From Hoeflea_A sp965228785 (GTDB taxonomy: Bacteria > Pseudomonadota > Alphaproteobacteria > Rhizobiales > Rhizobiaceae), in the NCBI GenBank assembly GCA_965228785.1, contig CBDDIF010000002.1, positions 3,410,001-3,474,000 of the forward strand: a stretch of 64,000 bases of DNA. Direction: 5' to 3'. The translations under genes were made by a program, and so were the position numbers. Position 1 is the first letter of the stretch. Each line of letters starts with the position of its first letter. A model generated the notes under the pieces. That model was not told the origin of the DNA. It worked only from the letters and a program-made list of their open reading frames with translations, and made no database searches. Positions 23,817-32,958 of the stretch are shown here, piece by piece.

Positions 23817-25820
23817 GTGCCTTCAGCACTCAATCTGGGCATCGATACCGGTGGCACCTACACGGACGCCGTGCTGTTCGACCAGGACCGGGGCGTCGTG
23901 GCAAAAGCCAAGGCGCTGACCACGCGACACGATTTGACCGAAGGGATCGGCAACGCGGTTTCTACCGTGCTCAATGAGAGCGAGGCCGACCCCTCTTCAG
24001 TGCGGCTGGTCTCGCTGTCGACAACGCTTGCCACCAACGCACTGGTGGAGGGACAAGGCAGCCGCGCAGCGCTGGTGATGATCGGTTTCGGACCGGAGGA
24101 TCTGAAGCGCGATGGCCTGGCGGACGCACTGGGCGGGGACCCTGTGCTGTTCGCGCCGGGCGGGCACAATGTGCATGGCCATGAAACGCCCCTCGACCTG
24201 GATCCGCTCGAGGCGGTCGTGGACAGCTGGGCGGGCGACGTCGCCGCCGTGGCGATCGCTGGCTATTTCGCCGTGCGCAATCCGGGGCACGAGCTGGCAG
24301 CTCGCGACCTTGTGCGGGCCCGCAGCGGCCTGCCGGTGACCTGCAGCCACGAGCTTTCATCAAAACTCGGCGGACCCCGGCGGGCCCTGACGACCTTGCT
24401 CAATGCCCGCCTGGTGGCGATGATTGATCGGCTGATCGGCGCCACCGAGGGCTATTTGAAGCAATGCGGAATCGAAGCGCCGTTGATGGTGGTGCGCGGC
24501 GATGGCGCGCTCATCGCCGCCGATTTGGCGCGCACCCGGCCGATTGAGACAATCCTGTCCGGTCCGGCGGCAAGCCTGGTCGGCGCCCATCATCTGACCG
24601 GCGCCTCGAACGCCGTAGTTTCCGATATCGGCGGCACGACAACCGATGTTGCCATCCTTCAGGACGGCCTGCCGCGCATCGACCCCGACGGAGCGGTCGT
24701 TGGCGGCTTTCGGACCATGGTGGAAGCCGTTGCCATGCGCACCTTCGGTCTAGGTGGCGATTCCGAAATCAGGATCGACGAAACCGGGCTGGCGGCGAAT
24801 CTGACGTTGGGTCCGCGCCGTCTGGTTCCACTCAGCCTGGCGGCGAATCTCGAACCGGATGCTGTCAACGACGCGCTGACGCGTCAGTTGCAGACCAGTC
24901 AGCCTGGCCGCCTGGACGGCCGCTTTGTCCGACGGACCGGTGTTCCGGACAACATGGCCAGCGGACTGACACCGCAGGAAGCAGCCCTGTTCGAACGAGT
25001 GCCCGACGGTTTCTTGCCGCTCGATCGTGTGCTGAGCGCTACGCCGCAACGGGCAACGCTCGATCGGCTGGTGTCGCGTGGGCTGGTGCAACTGGCCGGG
25101 TTCACGCCATCCGATGCCATGCATGTGTTGGGCCGACAATCGGGTTGGGACGCGGAGGCCGCAAAGTCCGGTGGCGAGTTGGTGGCCCGGCGCAAGAGCG
25201 GTTCAGGGAACAGGATCGCCGCTCATGCCACAGCACTGGCGCTGTTGACCATCGACCGCCTGACGCGGCAATCGAGCGAGGTGGTGATTTCCGCCTGCCT
25301 CGCCGAGGACGGCCAACAGGCCATCGACCCGACGCGCTCGGCGGCTGTCGATAGCGCCCTGAAACGCAGTCCCGGCATTGTCCGGTTTTCGCTGGCGCTC
25401 GATCGGCCGCTGATCGGGCTCGGCGCCTCGGCACCGGCCTACTATCCGGCCGTCGCAACAATGCTGGGCTCGGAGAGCTTTGTCCCGGAGCATGCCGGAG
25501 TTGCCAATGCGATCGGCGCAGTGGTCGGCCAGGTCAGGACGACCGTCGACGTGTTCGTTTCGCAACCGCAGGAGGGGCTGTTTGCCGTGAACGGCGGCGG
25601 CATCAGCGAGCGCATTGCCGACGAAGATGAAGCGCTGGACCGGGCGCGTACTGTCGCGCGGGAAGCCGCCCTCGGACAGGCTGCGTCAGCCGGCGCCACC
25701 GACGCGGTGGTCGAGCTGACGGAAGCCGTCGATGCTCCAATCATCGAAAACACTCGGACGCTGATCGAAGCCAGGATTTCGGCGACCGCCACAGGGCGGC
25801 CGCGGATCGTCAGGGACTGA
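23817..25820 (+). CDS. Hydantoinase/oxoprolinase family protein (HyuA-like)
   Basis: A 667-residue protein starting at GTG 23817 with GAGGAAA upstream. The ASKHA-type ATP-binding fold is marked by LGIDTGGTYTDAVLFD at the N-terminus, LSTTLATNALVEGQG, and VSDIGGTTTDVAIL in the middle. Relatives hydrolyse 5-oxoproline or N-methylhydantoin using ATP, usually with a HyuB partner; none is adjacent, so this is a lone A-type subunit. It may be co-transcribed with uppP, but no functional link is evident. Confidence 0.9.
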   Translation: MPSALNLGIDTGGTYTDAVLFDQDRGVVAKAKALTTRHDLTEGIGNAVSTVLNESEADPSSVRLVSLSTTLATNALVEGQGSRAALVMIGFGPEDLKRDGLADALGGDPVLFAPGGHNVHGHETPLDLDPLEAVVDSWAGDVAAVAIAGYFAVRNPGHELAARDLVRARSGLPVTCSHELSSKLGGPRRALTTLLNARLVAMIDRLIGATEGYLKQCGIEAPLMVVRGDGALIAADLARTRPIETILSGPAASLVGAHHLTGASNAVVSDIGGTTTDVAILQDGLPRIDPDGAVVGGFRTMVEAVAMRTFGLGGDSEIRIDETGLAANLTLGPRRLVPLSLAANLEPDAVNDALTRQLQTSQPGRLDGRFVRRTGVPDNMASGLTPQEAALFERVPDGFLPLDRVLSATPQRATLDRLVSRGLVQLAGFTPSDAMHVLGRQSGWDAEAAKSGGELVARRKSGSGNRIAAHATALALLTIDRLTRQSSEVVISACLAEDGQQAIDPTRSAAVDSALKRSPGIVRFSLALDRPLIGLGASAPAYYPAVATMLGSESFVPEHAGVANAIGAVVGQVRTTVDVFVSQPQEGLFAVNGGGISERIADEDEALDRARTVAREAALGQAASAGATDAVVELTEAVDAPIIENTRTLIEARISATATGRPRIVRD

Positions 25821-25829
25821 CGGTTCAGG

Positions 25830-26402
25830 CTATATAACAACCACCGGTGTTCCGATCGGCACCCGCTCGAACAGGTCAATCACGTGATCGTTGACCATGC
25901 GAATGCAGCCGTTGGAGACCGAACGGCCGATCGAATCGGGCTGGGTCGTGCCATGGATGCGATAGTAGGTGTCGCGGCCGTTCCGGTAGAGATAGAGCGC
26001 TCGCGCCCCCAGCGGGTTGTTGGGCCCGCCTGGGACACCCTTGGCATAGCGCGCATATTTTTTCGGCTGACGGCGGATCATGTTGTCCGTCGGCCGCCAG
26101 CTCGGCCATTTTGCCTTGCGTGCGATTGTCGCCTTGCCTTTGAAGCGCAATCCGGCTCGCCCAACACCGACGCCATAGCGTCGCGCCCGGCGGATCGACA
26201 GCACCAGGTAAAGAAAATGGTTTTTCGGATCGACCACGATCGTTCCCGGTGGATAGCCGGTAAACCGCACGGTTTGCGGTTCGTAGCGCGAATCGACCTT
26301 GAAATTCTTGTAGCGGGCCGTGTGGTGGGCCAACGCACCCGTTGCCGGCTGCGCGGCGACTGCCGCAAGTCCACCCAACAGGAGATTTCGTCTGGATAAC
26401 AT
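25830..26402 (-). CDS. L,D-transpeptidase, exported
   Basis: A 190-residue protein starting at ATG 26402 (MLSRRNLLLGGLAAVAA), with GAGAGG upstream. The N-terminus is a twin-arginine-like or Sec signal ending about ATGALAHH. The YkuD domain carries His in RIHGTTQPD and Cys in SNGCIRMVNDH. It is a paralogue of the lipoprotein at 5515-6153, sharing FLYLVLSIRRARRYGVGVG-type sequence and the NPLGARALYLY block. It is convergent with the hydantoinase-like gene, 9 bp away. Confidence 0.92.
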   Translation of the reverse strand: MLSRRNLLLGGLAAVAAQPATGALAHHTARYKNFKVDSRYEPQTVRFTGYPPGTIVVDPKNHFLYLVLSIRRARRYGVGVGRAGLRFKGKATIARKAKWPSWRPTDNMIRRQPKKYARYAKGVPGGPNNPLGARALYLYRNGRDTYYRIHGTTQPDSIGRSVSNGCIRMVNDHVIDLFERVPIGTPVVVI

Positions 26403-26468
26403 GAAGGCTGTCCTCTCATCTGACATTGCTTTTCTCGGGCATCACTCCAATGCCCCGGTCGAGCAAAG

Positions 26469-26807
26469 TCAGACTATCGGCGGCTTGAACGGCGCGGCCG
26501 GCCGGTCGGTTGGCGACAGGCAGCGTTCCAGCGCTTCGTGACTGTCGGACGCACCGCCGAAGTGAATATCCTGTTGCGGTGGAATGCTGCTCGCGTCGAT
26601 CCCGCAGGGTGAGTTGACGGCAGATTTTCTCAAGTGTTCCTTCATGCAACACTTAAAGGCCGGTTCGGCCACCGTGTTGCTTCTGAGATCGATGGTCAGT
26701 TGGCTATCCAATCCCGGAAGATGCATTTTTTTGGCAGGCGCCGCCGCCGCGGCGTTGTGCGCCACGGCAATGCAAATCAGTATCAGGGCAAGAAACAGCC
26801 TTCTCAT
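26469..26807 (-). CDS. Hypothetical small secreted protein
   Basis: A 112-residue frame from ATG 26807 with a convincing Sec signal (MRRLFLALILICIAVAHNA, likely cut after AAAA). The mature part contains a Cys-Cys pair in FKCCMKEHLRK, two more Cys residues (SPCGID and ERCLSP) and a Pro-rich tail (PTDRPAAPFKPPIV). I do not recognise the family. The four Cys residues suggest disulfides or metal binding in the periplasm. The frame could begin upstream at 26843. An opposite-strand frame in the same place lacks such features. Confidence 0.6.
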   Translation of the reverse strand: MRRLFLALILICIAVAHNAAAAAPAKKMHLPGLDSQLTIDLRSNTVAEPAFKCCMKEHLRKSAVNSPCGIDASSIPPQQDIHFGGASDSHEALERCLSPTDRPAAPFKPPIV

Positions 26808-26903
26808 GGTGCCAAAATACTGCAATGGATTTAAGGATTCCATAGCAAAACGATCACGCGTCGGTGAACTCCGCAGTGTTGTTGTGCGGTGAGCACACCC
26901 GGT

Positions 26904-27584
26904 TCAACTTCCGGTAACGGCGCTCGCGCTGCTTGCAAAATGGTGGTGATAGGCGCTGACACCGCCACTTATCACCATTTCAACCGCCACGGCGGTCAGT
27001 ATCAAGGCCATGAGCCGTGTGACGATGCTGATCACGGTATCTCCCAGTGCACGCGATATTGTGTCGGCGAAATAGAGACCGAACCACAGAAGCAGACAGA
27101 TCAGGAAAATGGCGGGAATCATCGTAACAAGCTCTGCCCAATCACCCGTCAGGTGGGCAAACAGAATAATCGTCGCAATACTGCCGGGCCCAAGGGTCAG
27201 CGGGATGGAAAGCGGAACGACCGCAATACTGCCCTTTGCGTCATCGGCGGCATCCTTGGCCTTGGCGTCGCCTTCCGGCATCGGATTGTCGTTGAGCATC
27301 GACAGGCCGATCCCCAAAACGATGATGCCGCCCGCGATCTGGAATGCTGCAACATTAATGCCGAAAAACGCCAGGATCTCCTCACCGAGGAGCGTGACGA
27401 CCACCGCCGCCACGAACACAGTCAGAACGATGACGTTGGCGGTTCGGGAGCGCTGTTTTTGCGTGTAGCCCTTGGTCATTCCGAGAAAGATCGGAATTCC
27501 GTAAAGCGGATTGAGCAGTGCAACCAGGGCGACCGCAAATTTCAAGAACAGGTCGGCGTGAAAAAATCCGAGATACGTTTCCAT
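26904..27584 (-). CDS. MarC family membrane protein
   Basis: A 226-residue inner-membrane protein with about six hydrophobic segments and the MarC/SNatB pattern: FAVALVALLNPLYGIPIF near the N-terminus, FQIAGGIIVLGIGLSML, and the signature VVPLSIPLTLGPGSIATI. A charged cytoplasmic loop (GDAKAKDAADDAKG) lies between helices 3 and 4. Some archaeal relatives carry neutral amino acids, but bacterial MarC proteins have no settled role. The tail has a His run (YHHHF). It appears monocistronic. Confidence 0.9.
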   Translation of the reverse strand: METYLGFFHADLFLKFAVALVALLNPLYGIPIFLGMTKGYTQKQRSRTANVIVLTVFVAAVVVTLLGEEILAFFGINVAAFQIAGGIIVLGIGLSMLNDNPMPEGDAKAKDAADDAKGSIAVVPLSIPLTLGPGSIATIILFAHLTGDWAELVTMIPAIFLICLLLWFGLYFADTISRALGDTVISIVTRLMALILTAVAVEMVISGGVSAYHHHFASSASAVTGS

Positions 27585-27674
27585 GGTGATCCTCGAACCC
27601 GACAGGAGCGTCGGCGCCCCGACTTATCGCGCGATCAGGCAGTTTTCCAGTCGCATTCGAATAAAATCCCGGGA

Positions 27675-28871
27675 CTAACGGCCAGATAGATCCACCGCCG
27701 CTCCGCTGTCCAACAGACTTTCGATTTCGCCGGCTGCCAGACCTGATTCAGCCAGCACCTCGGCGGTATGTGCGCCAAGAACCGGGCCGCCCATCCGGTG
27801 CTCCGTGGGTGTGCCGGAAAACCGTGCCGGCGGTCGTGTCTGGCGCAATCGACCGGCCTGGGGATGTTCGCTTTCAACGATCAGGGCGTTGGCTGATACC
27901 TGGGCGTTGCGGATCATTTCGGCACGCGTCAGAACCGGCGCAGCTGGCACATCGAAATCATCGAAACGGGCCAGCCACTCTGCGTTGGTGCGGTTTCGAA
28001 GTGCTTGCTGGGTCAATTCCAGCCGCTCTGCCTTGTAGACCTCCAGCCCCTCGGACGTCAGAAACCGTTCGTCGGTCTTCCATTCCGGCCGCTCGCAGGC
28101 ATCGGCCAGCTTCTCCCAATCAGCGCGGCGGAAAGCGGCGACAGAGATATGCGAATCGGCAGTCTCATAGATCAGGTCGATGAAACTTTGGGCCGTTTCG
28201 GTTTCCAGCTCATCACCGACGAAAGTGTGCCCGCCCATGTCGGACGACCAGAGAAAATGGATAACCGTGTCAAGCATGCTGAGGCGGATGTGCTGACCCT
28301 TGGCGCCGCGTTCGCGCGCAAACAGCGCAGCGGTGATCGCCTGGGCCACGGTGAACCCGGTCAACTTGTCTGGCAGGATCGTGCGAATCAGAGCCGGCCG
28401 TCGCTCGTCGGATCCCGACTGGACCGTGGTCAGGCCGGACAGCGACTGCACCAGCGGATCAAAGACGGGTTTGTGAGCGTAAGGGCCGGTTTCTCCGAAG
28501 CCGGTGATGGAGGCGTAGACGATGTCGGGTCGGATCTTGATGACGTCGTCATAGCCAATGCCCAATCGCTCGGTCACGCCGGGGCGGAAATTCTGCATGA
28601 CCACATCGGCATCGGCGATCAGCCGCAGCAGCGCATCGCGGGCACCGTCTCGTTTCAGATCGAGCACGACCGAACGCTTGTTGCGGTTGTTGTTCAGGAA
28701 GGACGCTGAAAACCCACCTCGCTGGGTGGCGACATGCCGGGTGTTGTCGCCACGTGGCGATTCCAACTTGATCACGTCGGCTCCCTGATCAGCCAGGATC
28801 ATAGCCCCCAGCGGACCCGAAATCATGTTTGTGAGGTCAATAACGCGAACCCCGTCGAGCGGTCCTGGCAT
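27675..28871 (-). CDS. CaiB/BaiF family CoA-transferase
   Basis: A 398-residue family III CoA-transferase. The N-terminus has GVRVIDLTNMISGPLGAMILADQGADVIKLESP, typical for CoA binding, followed by RNKRSVVLDLK. The catalytic Asp that forms the acyl-enzyme anhydride is in KPVFDPLVQSLSGL. These enzymes move CoA between carboxylic acids such as formate/oxalate or carnitine. No decarboxylase or dehydratase partner lies beside it, so the acids used are unknown. Confidence 0.92.
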   Translation of the reverse strand: MPGPLDGVRVIDLTNMISGPLGAMILADQGADVIKLESPRGDNTRHVATQRGGFSASFLNNNRNKRSVVLDLKRDGARDALLRLIADADVVMQNFRPGVTERLGIGYDDVIKIRPDIVYASITGFGETGPYAHKPVFDPLVQSLSGLTTVQSGSDERRPALIRTILPDKLTGFTVAQAITAALFARERGAKGQHIRLSMLDTVIHFLWSSDMGGHTFVGDELETETAQSFIDLIYETADSHISVAAFRRADWEKLADACERPEWKTDERFLTSEGLEVYKAERLELTQQALRNRTNAEWLARFDDFDVPAAPVLTRAEMIRNAQVSANALIVESEHPQAGRLRQTRPPARFSGTPTEHRMGGPVLGAHTAEVLAESGLAAGEIESLLDSGAAVDLSGR

Positions 28872-28938
28872 AGTGTTGTTCCTGTGTTGCGGCCGGAGTT
28901 AGCAAATAGTGAGCGGATCAGCCGTGTCCAGTGCCTTG

Positions 28939-30576
28939 TCAGGCAGCGCTGCGCGCACAATAGCAGGAAGCCTTGATCGGCACATCGGCGCGCGCCGCAG
29001 CGAGATCCAGTTGCTGCTTCACATGCTGGATCTCTACTTCTTCGCCACGCCGCTGCAGGCACTCGTGCAGACCTTGGAGGCTCCAGACATTGCGCGGATG
29101 CTGACAGGCGCGAGCGAGCGTGGCGTCGAGACCAAGATCAGCGCGATAGACGGCTTCGGCTTCCGCGTGCTGGCCCTGTTCCAGCAACAATGCACCCAAG
29201 GCATGGCGGGTCGGCTGCATCCAGCCCCAGGGTTCATCATAGGGCAGGTTGTCGTCGAGCTCGACGGATTTGCGCAGGTGATCGAACGCAGTTTCCACAT
29301 TGCCGCGGCGGTATTCCAGTTCGCCCAGCATCATCTGTTCGCCAACCGTGAGAATGTCTGGGCAGGTGTTGTTGAAAAGCATGCGCGAGTCTGGCACCCG
29401 GTCTCGGGCTGCGAAAAAGGCATCGCGCTCAGCCTCGGCGCCGGCGATATCGTCGATATTGGACAATGCGACCGTGCGTGCGTAGCGCATCAGTGCAGTG
29501 GTAACGCAGTACAGATCCTGGTCGGCCGGAAGCTCCTGGGCCAGAATGTCATGCCAGCAGCCGAAACGCACCAGCACATGCTGTTTCATCGGCACAAACG
29601 CTTCCAGCCAGTCGGCCAGCGGACGCACGATATCTTCGGAAAGCTCGGCAGCAAGCGCATCCGCGGTTTCCAGCGCCACTTGGCGTTGGCCGACGAACAT
29701 CGCACCGTAGATCTTGAAATGGTAGTTGTGGCAGCGATAGAGCGTGTAGAAATTATCCGCACCTTCCCGTGCCACGAAGCGGCCATCGGCGACGATCGCT
29801 GCATGATTGCGTTCCACCACGTTGAGGTAATCACCGCACAGCACATCGATATGGGTGGGCATGTGAACGAGGTGACCAGCATCCGGCACAAGATCGACGA
29901 GACGGTCGCCGTGGCGTAACGCCCGTTCCGGCGTCGGCGACATCTCCATCAGGTGGATATACATGTGCAGCAGGCCGGCGTGGTCCCAGGCGCCATCGAT
30001 TTCGTGCAGCGCATTTTCCAGCACTCCGAGCGCTTCAATGGTATCGGCGCCTTCCGCCGGTTCGCCGGTCGGCAGATCCCAGAGCTGCCAGGGCGTGCGG
30101 TTCATCAGGGCCTCGGCAAACAGGGATGCAACATCGGGATCACCCTGGAAGACGCCGTAAACCGTGCGCATGGCATCGGCGTAGGCGTCATTGTAAGGCG
30201 AAAAATCTTCAATGCCCGGATCTTTGGGATAGCGTGCCGACAGCGCCTCGATCAGCGCCCGTTCCAGCGGATCAGCAGGTCCGTCCCCCTCCACCGCCGC
30301 TGCGATCGCCGCGTTGGCGCGCGCCAGCGCTTCGGGTTTTTCATCCTCCTCGAAGGCCTCCCAGGGCTTGTTGTAGTTCGGGCCGATGGCATAAGCGATG
30401 CCCCAATGGGCCATGGCGCAATGAGCGTCATGGTCCAGCGCTCTTTCGAAACAGGCAATCGCCTCCTCGTGATTGAACGCATAGGTCCAGACGATTCCCC
30501 GCTGAACCCAGAGCCGTGCCTCCGGCGACGGTGACGCAAATTCGCGGCGATAGTCGCCAAGATCGTAATAGTCCAT
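28939..30576 (-). CDS. TPR-repeat protein with conserved histidine motifs
   Basis: A 545-residue cytoplasmic protein. TPR-like helices occur near the N-terminus (WTYAFNHEEAIACFERALDHDAHCAMAHWG) and C-terminus (ALGALLLEQGQHAEAEAVYRADL). The middle is unusually rich in His and aromatic residues: HAGLLHMYIHLMEMS, GHLVHMPTHIDVLCGDY and LYRCHNYHFKIYGAM. This spacing of His residues would suit metal or cofactor binding and is unlike a plain TPR scaffold. The family is widespread but without a known reaction as far as I can tell. The tail ends ASCYCARSAA. It is divergent from malate synthase G. Confidence 0.85.
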   Translation of the reverse strand: MDYYDLGDYRREFASPSPEARLWVQRGIVWTYAFNHEEAIACFERALDHDAHCAMAHWGIAYAIGPNYNKPWEAFEEDEKPEALARANAAIAAAVEGDGPADPLERALIEALSARYPKDPGIEDFSPYNDAYADAMRTVYGVFQGDPDVASLFAEALMNRTPWQLWDLPTGEPAEGADTIEALGVLENALHEIDGAWDHAGLLHMYIHLMEMSPTPERALRHGDRLVDLVPDAGHLVHMPTHIDVLCGDYLNVVERNHAAIVADGRFVAREGADNFYTLYRCHNYHFKIYGAMFVGQRQVALETADALAAELSEDIVRPLADWLEAFVPMKQHVLVRFGCWHDILAQELPADQDLYCVTTALMRYARTVALSNIDDIAGAEAERDAFFAARDRVPDSRMLFNNTCPDILTVGEQMMLGELEYRRGNVETAFDHLRKSVELDDNLPYDEPWGWMQPTRHALGALLLEQGQHAEAEAVYRADLGLDATLARACQHPRNVWSLQGLHECLQRRGEEVEIQHVKQQLDLAAARADVPIKASCYCARSAA

Positions 30577-30676
30577 GAGAAGTCCCCGAGTTTGGCCGAT
30601 CGAGCGACGACACTATCACCGGAATTCCCGCCGCGCCAAAACACGGCTGATTTCACCGCGACGCTACGGTTTTTTG

Positions 30677-30699
30677 ATTTTTTCCAAAACGGAAAAAAT
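30677..30699. promoter_or_regulatory. Inverted repeat upstream of malate synthase G
   Basis: A perfect 9-bp inverted repeat, ATTTTTTCC and GGAAAAAAT around AAAAC, lies about 90 bp before the glcB start in the divergent intergenic region. No coding frame covers it. It may be a regulator-binding site for glcB or the TPR gene. A terminator role is less likely, as both genes point away. Confidence 0.45.
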
Positions 30700-30789
30700 G
30701 CTTCTCATTATTGTAAAATTGACAGGGAATTGGTTGCCGTGTGAAGGAAGCGCCACGTGAACGCCAAAGGTGCCAACCAGGAGTCTGCA

Positions 30790-32958
30790 ATGCCGACAAT
30801 CACCGTCGATGGTCTGAATTTTGACCAGGACCTTCACACTTTCCTTGTCGACGAAGCCCTGCCTGGAACCGGCGTGGATGCGGATGCGTTCTTTGCCGGC
30901 TTCTCAGCAATCGTGCACGACCTGGCTCCGAAGAACCGGGCTCTGCTTGCCGAGCGCGACACCATGCAGGACAAGATCGACGCCTGGTACGGCGAGAACG
31001 GTGCGCCGGTTGATCTCGACACTTACGAAGAGTTCCTGCGCTCGATCGGTTATTTGCTGCCGGAGGGCGAGGCATTCAGCATCGCAACCGCCAATGTCGA
31101 TCCGGAAATCGCCACCGTTGCCGGGCCACAACTGGTCGTGCCTGTGATGAACGCCCGCTATGCACTGAACGCTGCCAATGCGCGTTGGGGATCGCTCTAT
31201 GATGCACTCTATGGCACCGATGCCATTGCCGAGAGTGATGGCGCGGAAAAAGGCACGGCTTACAATCCGGTGCGCGGCGACAAGGTGATTGCCTGGGCGC
31301 GCGCCTTCCTTAACAAGTCCGTGCCGATCGACGGTGCCTGGGAGGACGTCAAAGGCCTTGCGGTGGCAGACGGAGAATTGAAGATCACGCTGCAAGAGGG
31401 CAGCCAACGCGGCCTGAAAAACCCTGCGCAGTTTGCCGGCTATCGGGGCGACCCATCGACCCCGACAGCGGTGCTCCTGAAAAAGAACGGTTTGCATCTG
31501 GAAATTGTCATCGATGCCGAGAGCGCGGTTGGCCGTTCGGACGCGGCTCACATCGCCGACATCATTCTTGAATCGGCGGTAACAACAATCGTCGATTGCG
31601 AGGACAGCGTCGCGGCGGTCGATGCCGAAGACAAGGTGGTGGTCTACAGCAACTGGCTTGGTCTGATGAATGGCGACCTGACGGAAGAAGTTTCAAAGGG
31701 GCGCGGGTCCTTCACCCGTCGTCTGGCCGAAGACCGGCAATATCTCGACCGCAAGGGCCGCGAACTGGTGTTGCCCGGCCGTGCGCTGATGCTGGTGCGC
31801 AATGTCGGCCACCTGATGACCAATCCGGCCATCACCGACCGCGACGGCAACGAGGTGCCGGAAGGGTTGATGGACGCGATGATCACCGGCCTGATCGCAC
31901 TGCACGATGTCGGGCCGCAGGGCCGTCGCGGCAACTCGCGCGAGGGATCCGTCTATATCGTCAAGCCGAAGATGCACGGCCCCGCCGAAGTGGCTTTCGC
32001 CTCCGAAATCTTTGCCCGAGTCGAGGACGTCCTCGGCATGCAGCGCAACACGCTCAAGATGGGCATCATGGACGAGGAACGGCGCACCACCATCAACCTG
32101 AAGGAGTGCATCCGTGCGGCCCGTGAGCGGGTTGTCTTCATCAACACCGGTTTTCTCGACCGCACCGGAGACGAGATCCACACCTCCATGGAAGCCGGCG
32201 CCATGATCCGCAAGGGCGACATGAAGCAAGCACCGTGGATTGGTGCCTATGAAGACTGGAATGTCGATATCGGGCTGGAATGCGGCCTCTCGGGCCATGC
32301 CCAGATCGGCAAGGGCATGTGGGCGATGCCTGACCTGATGGCGGCGATGCTGGAGCAGAAGATCGGACACCCCAAGGCCGGCGCCAACACCGCCTGGGTC
32401 CCCTCGCCGACCGCAGCGACGCTGCATGCCACCCACTATCACCAGGTGAACGTTGCCGATGTTCAGGAGCGGCTCAAAACCCGGCCGCGCGCCAAGCTGT
32501 CCGACATCCTGTCCGTGCCGGTCGCCGAGCGGCCGAACTGGACGCAGGAGGACATCCAGCACGAACTCGACAACAATGCGCAAGGCATTCTCGGCTATGT
32601 GGTACGCTGGGTTGGCCAGGGCGTCGGATGTTCCAAGGTGCCCGATATCAACGATGTCGGATTGATGGAGGACCGGGCGACACTGCGCATCTCCTCGCAG
32701 CACATGGCCAACTGGCTGCACCAGGGCATCGTCAGCGAGGCGCAAATTACCGAAACCATGCAGCGCATGGCAGCCGTCGTCGACGGACAGAATGAAGGCG
32801 ATCCGGCCTACCGCCCGATGGCCGGCAATTTCGATGACTCCGTCGAATTCCAGGCGGCCCTGGAACTGGTGCTCGCCGGCCGTCAGCAGCCCAATGGCTA
32901 CACCGAACCGATCCTGCATCGGCGCCGCCAGGAACTGAAGGCCAAACTCGGCGCTTAG
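30790..32958 (+). CDS. glcB: Malate synthase G
   Basis: A 722-residue cytosolic enzyme condensing glyoxylate and acetyl-CoA to malate. The start at ATG 30790 has AGGAG upstream and gives the normal length; an ATG at 30757 would add eleven residues. Typical segments are present: LVVPVMNARYALNAANARWGSLYDALYG-type N-terminus, TIVDCEDSVAAVD, GRRGNSREGSVYIVKPKMHGP, and GLMEDRATLRISSQH, which contains the catalytic Asp. Isocitrate lyase is not nearby; G-type enzymes often serve glycolate use. Its TAG stop overlaps the stop of the convergent ligase gene by two bases. Confidence 0.97.
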   Translation: MPTITVDGLNFDQDLHTFLVDEALPGTGVDADAFFAGFSAIVHDLAPKNRALLAERDTMQDKIDAWYGENGAPVDLDTYEEFLRSIGYLLPEGEAFSIATANVDPEIATVAGPQLVVPVMNARYALNAANARWGSLYDALYGTDAIAESDGAEKGTAYNPVRGDKVIAWARAFLNKSVPIDGAWEDVKGLAVADGELKITLQEGSQRGLKNPAQFAGYRGDPSTPTAVLLKKNGLHLEIVIDAESAVGRSDAAHIADIILESAVTTIVDCEDSVAAVDAEDKVVVYSNWLGLMNGDLTEEVSKGRGSFTRRLAEDRQYLDRKGRELVLPGRALMLVRNVGHLMTNPAITDRDGNEVPEGLMDAMITGLIALHDVGPQGRRGNSREGSVYIVKPKMHGPAEVAFASEIFARVEDVLGMQRNTLKMGIMDEERRTTINLKECIRAARERVVFINTGFLDRTGDEIHTSMEAGAMIRKGDMKQAPWIGAYEDWNVDIGLECGLSGHAQIGKGMWAMPDLMAAMLEQKIGHPKAGANTAWVPSPTAATLHATHYHQVNVADVQERLKTRPRAKLSDILSVPVAERPNWTQEDIQHELDNNAQGILGYVVRWVGQGVGCSKVPDINDVGLMEDRATLRISSQHMANWLHQGIVSEAQITETMQRMAAVVDGQNEGDPAYRPMAGNFDDSVEFQAALELVLAGRQQPNGYTEPILHRRRQELKAKLGA

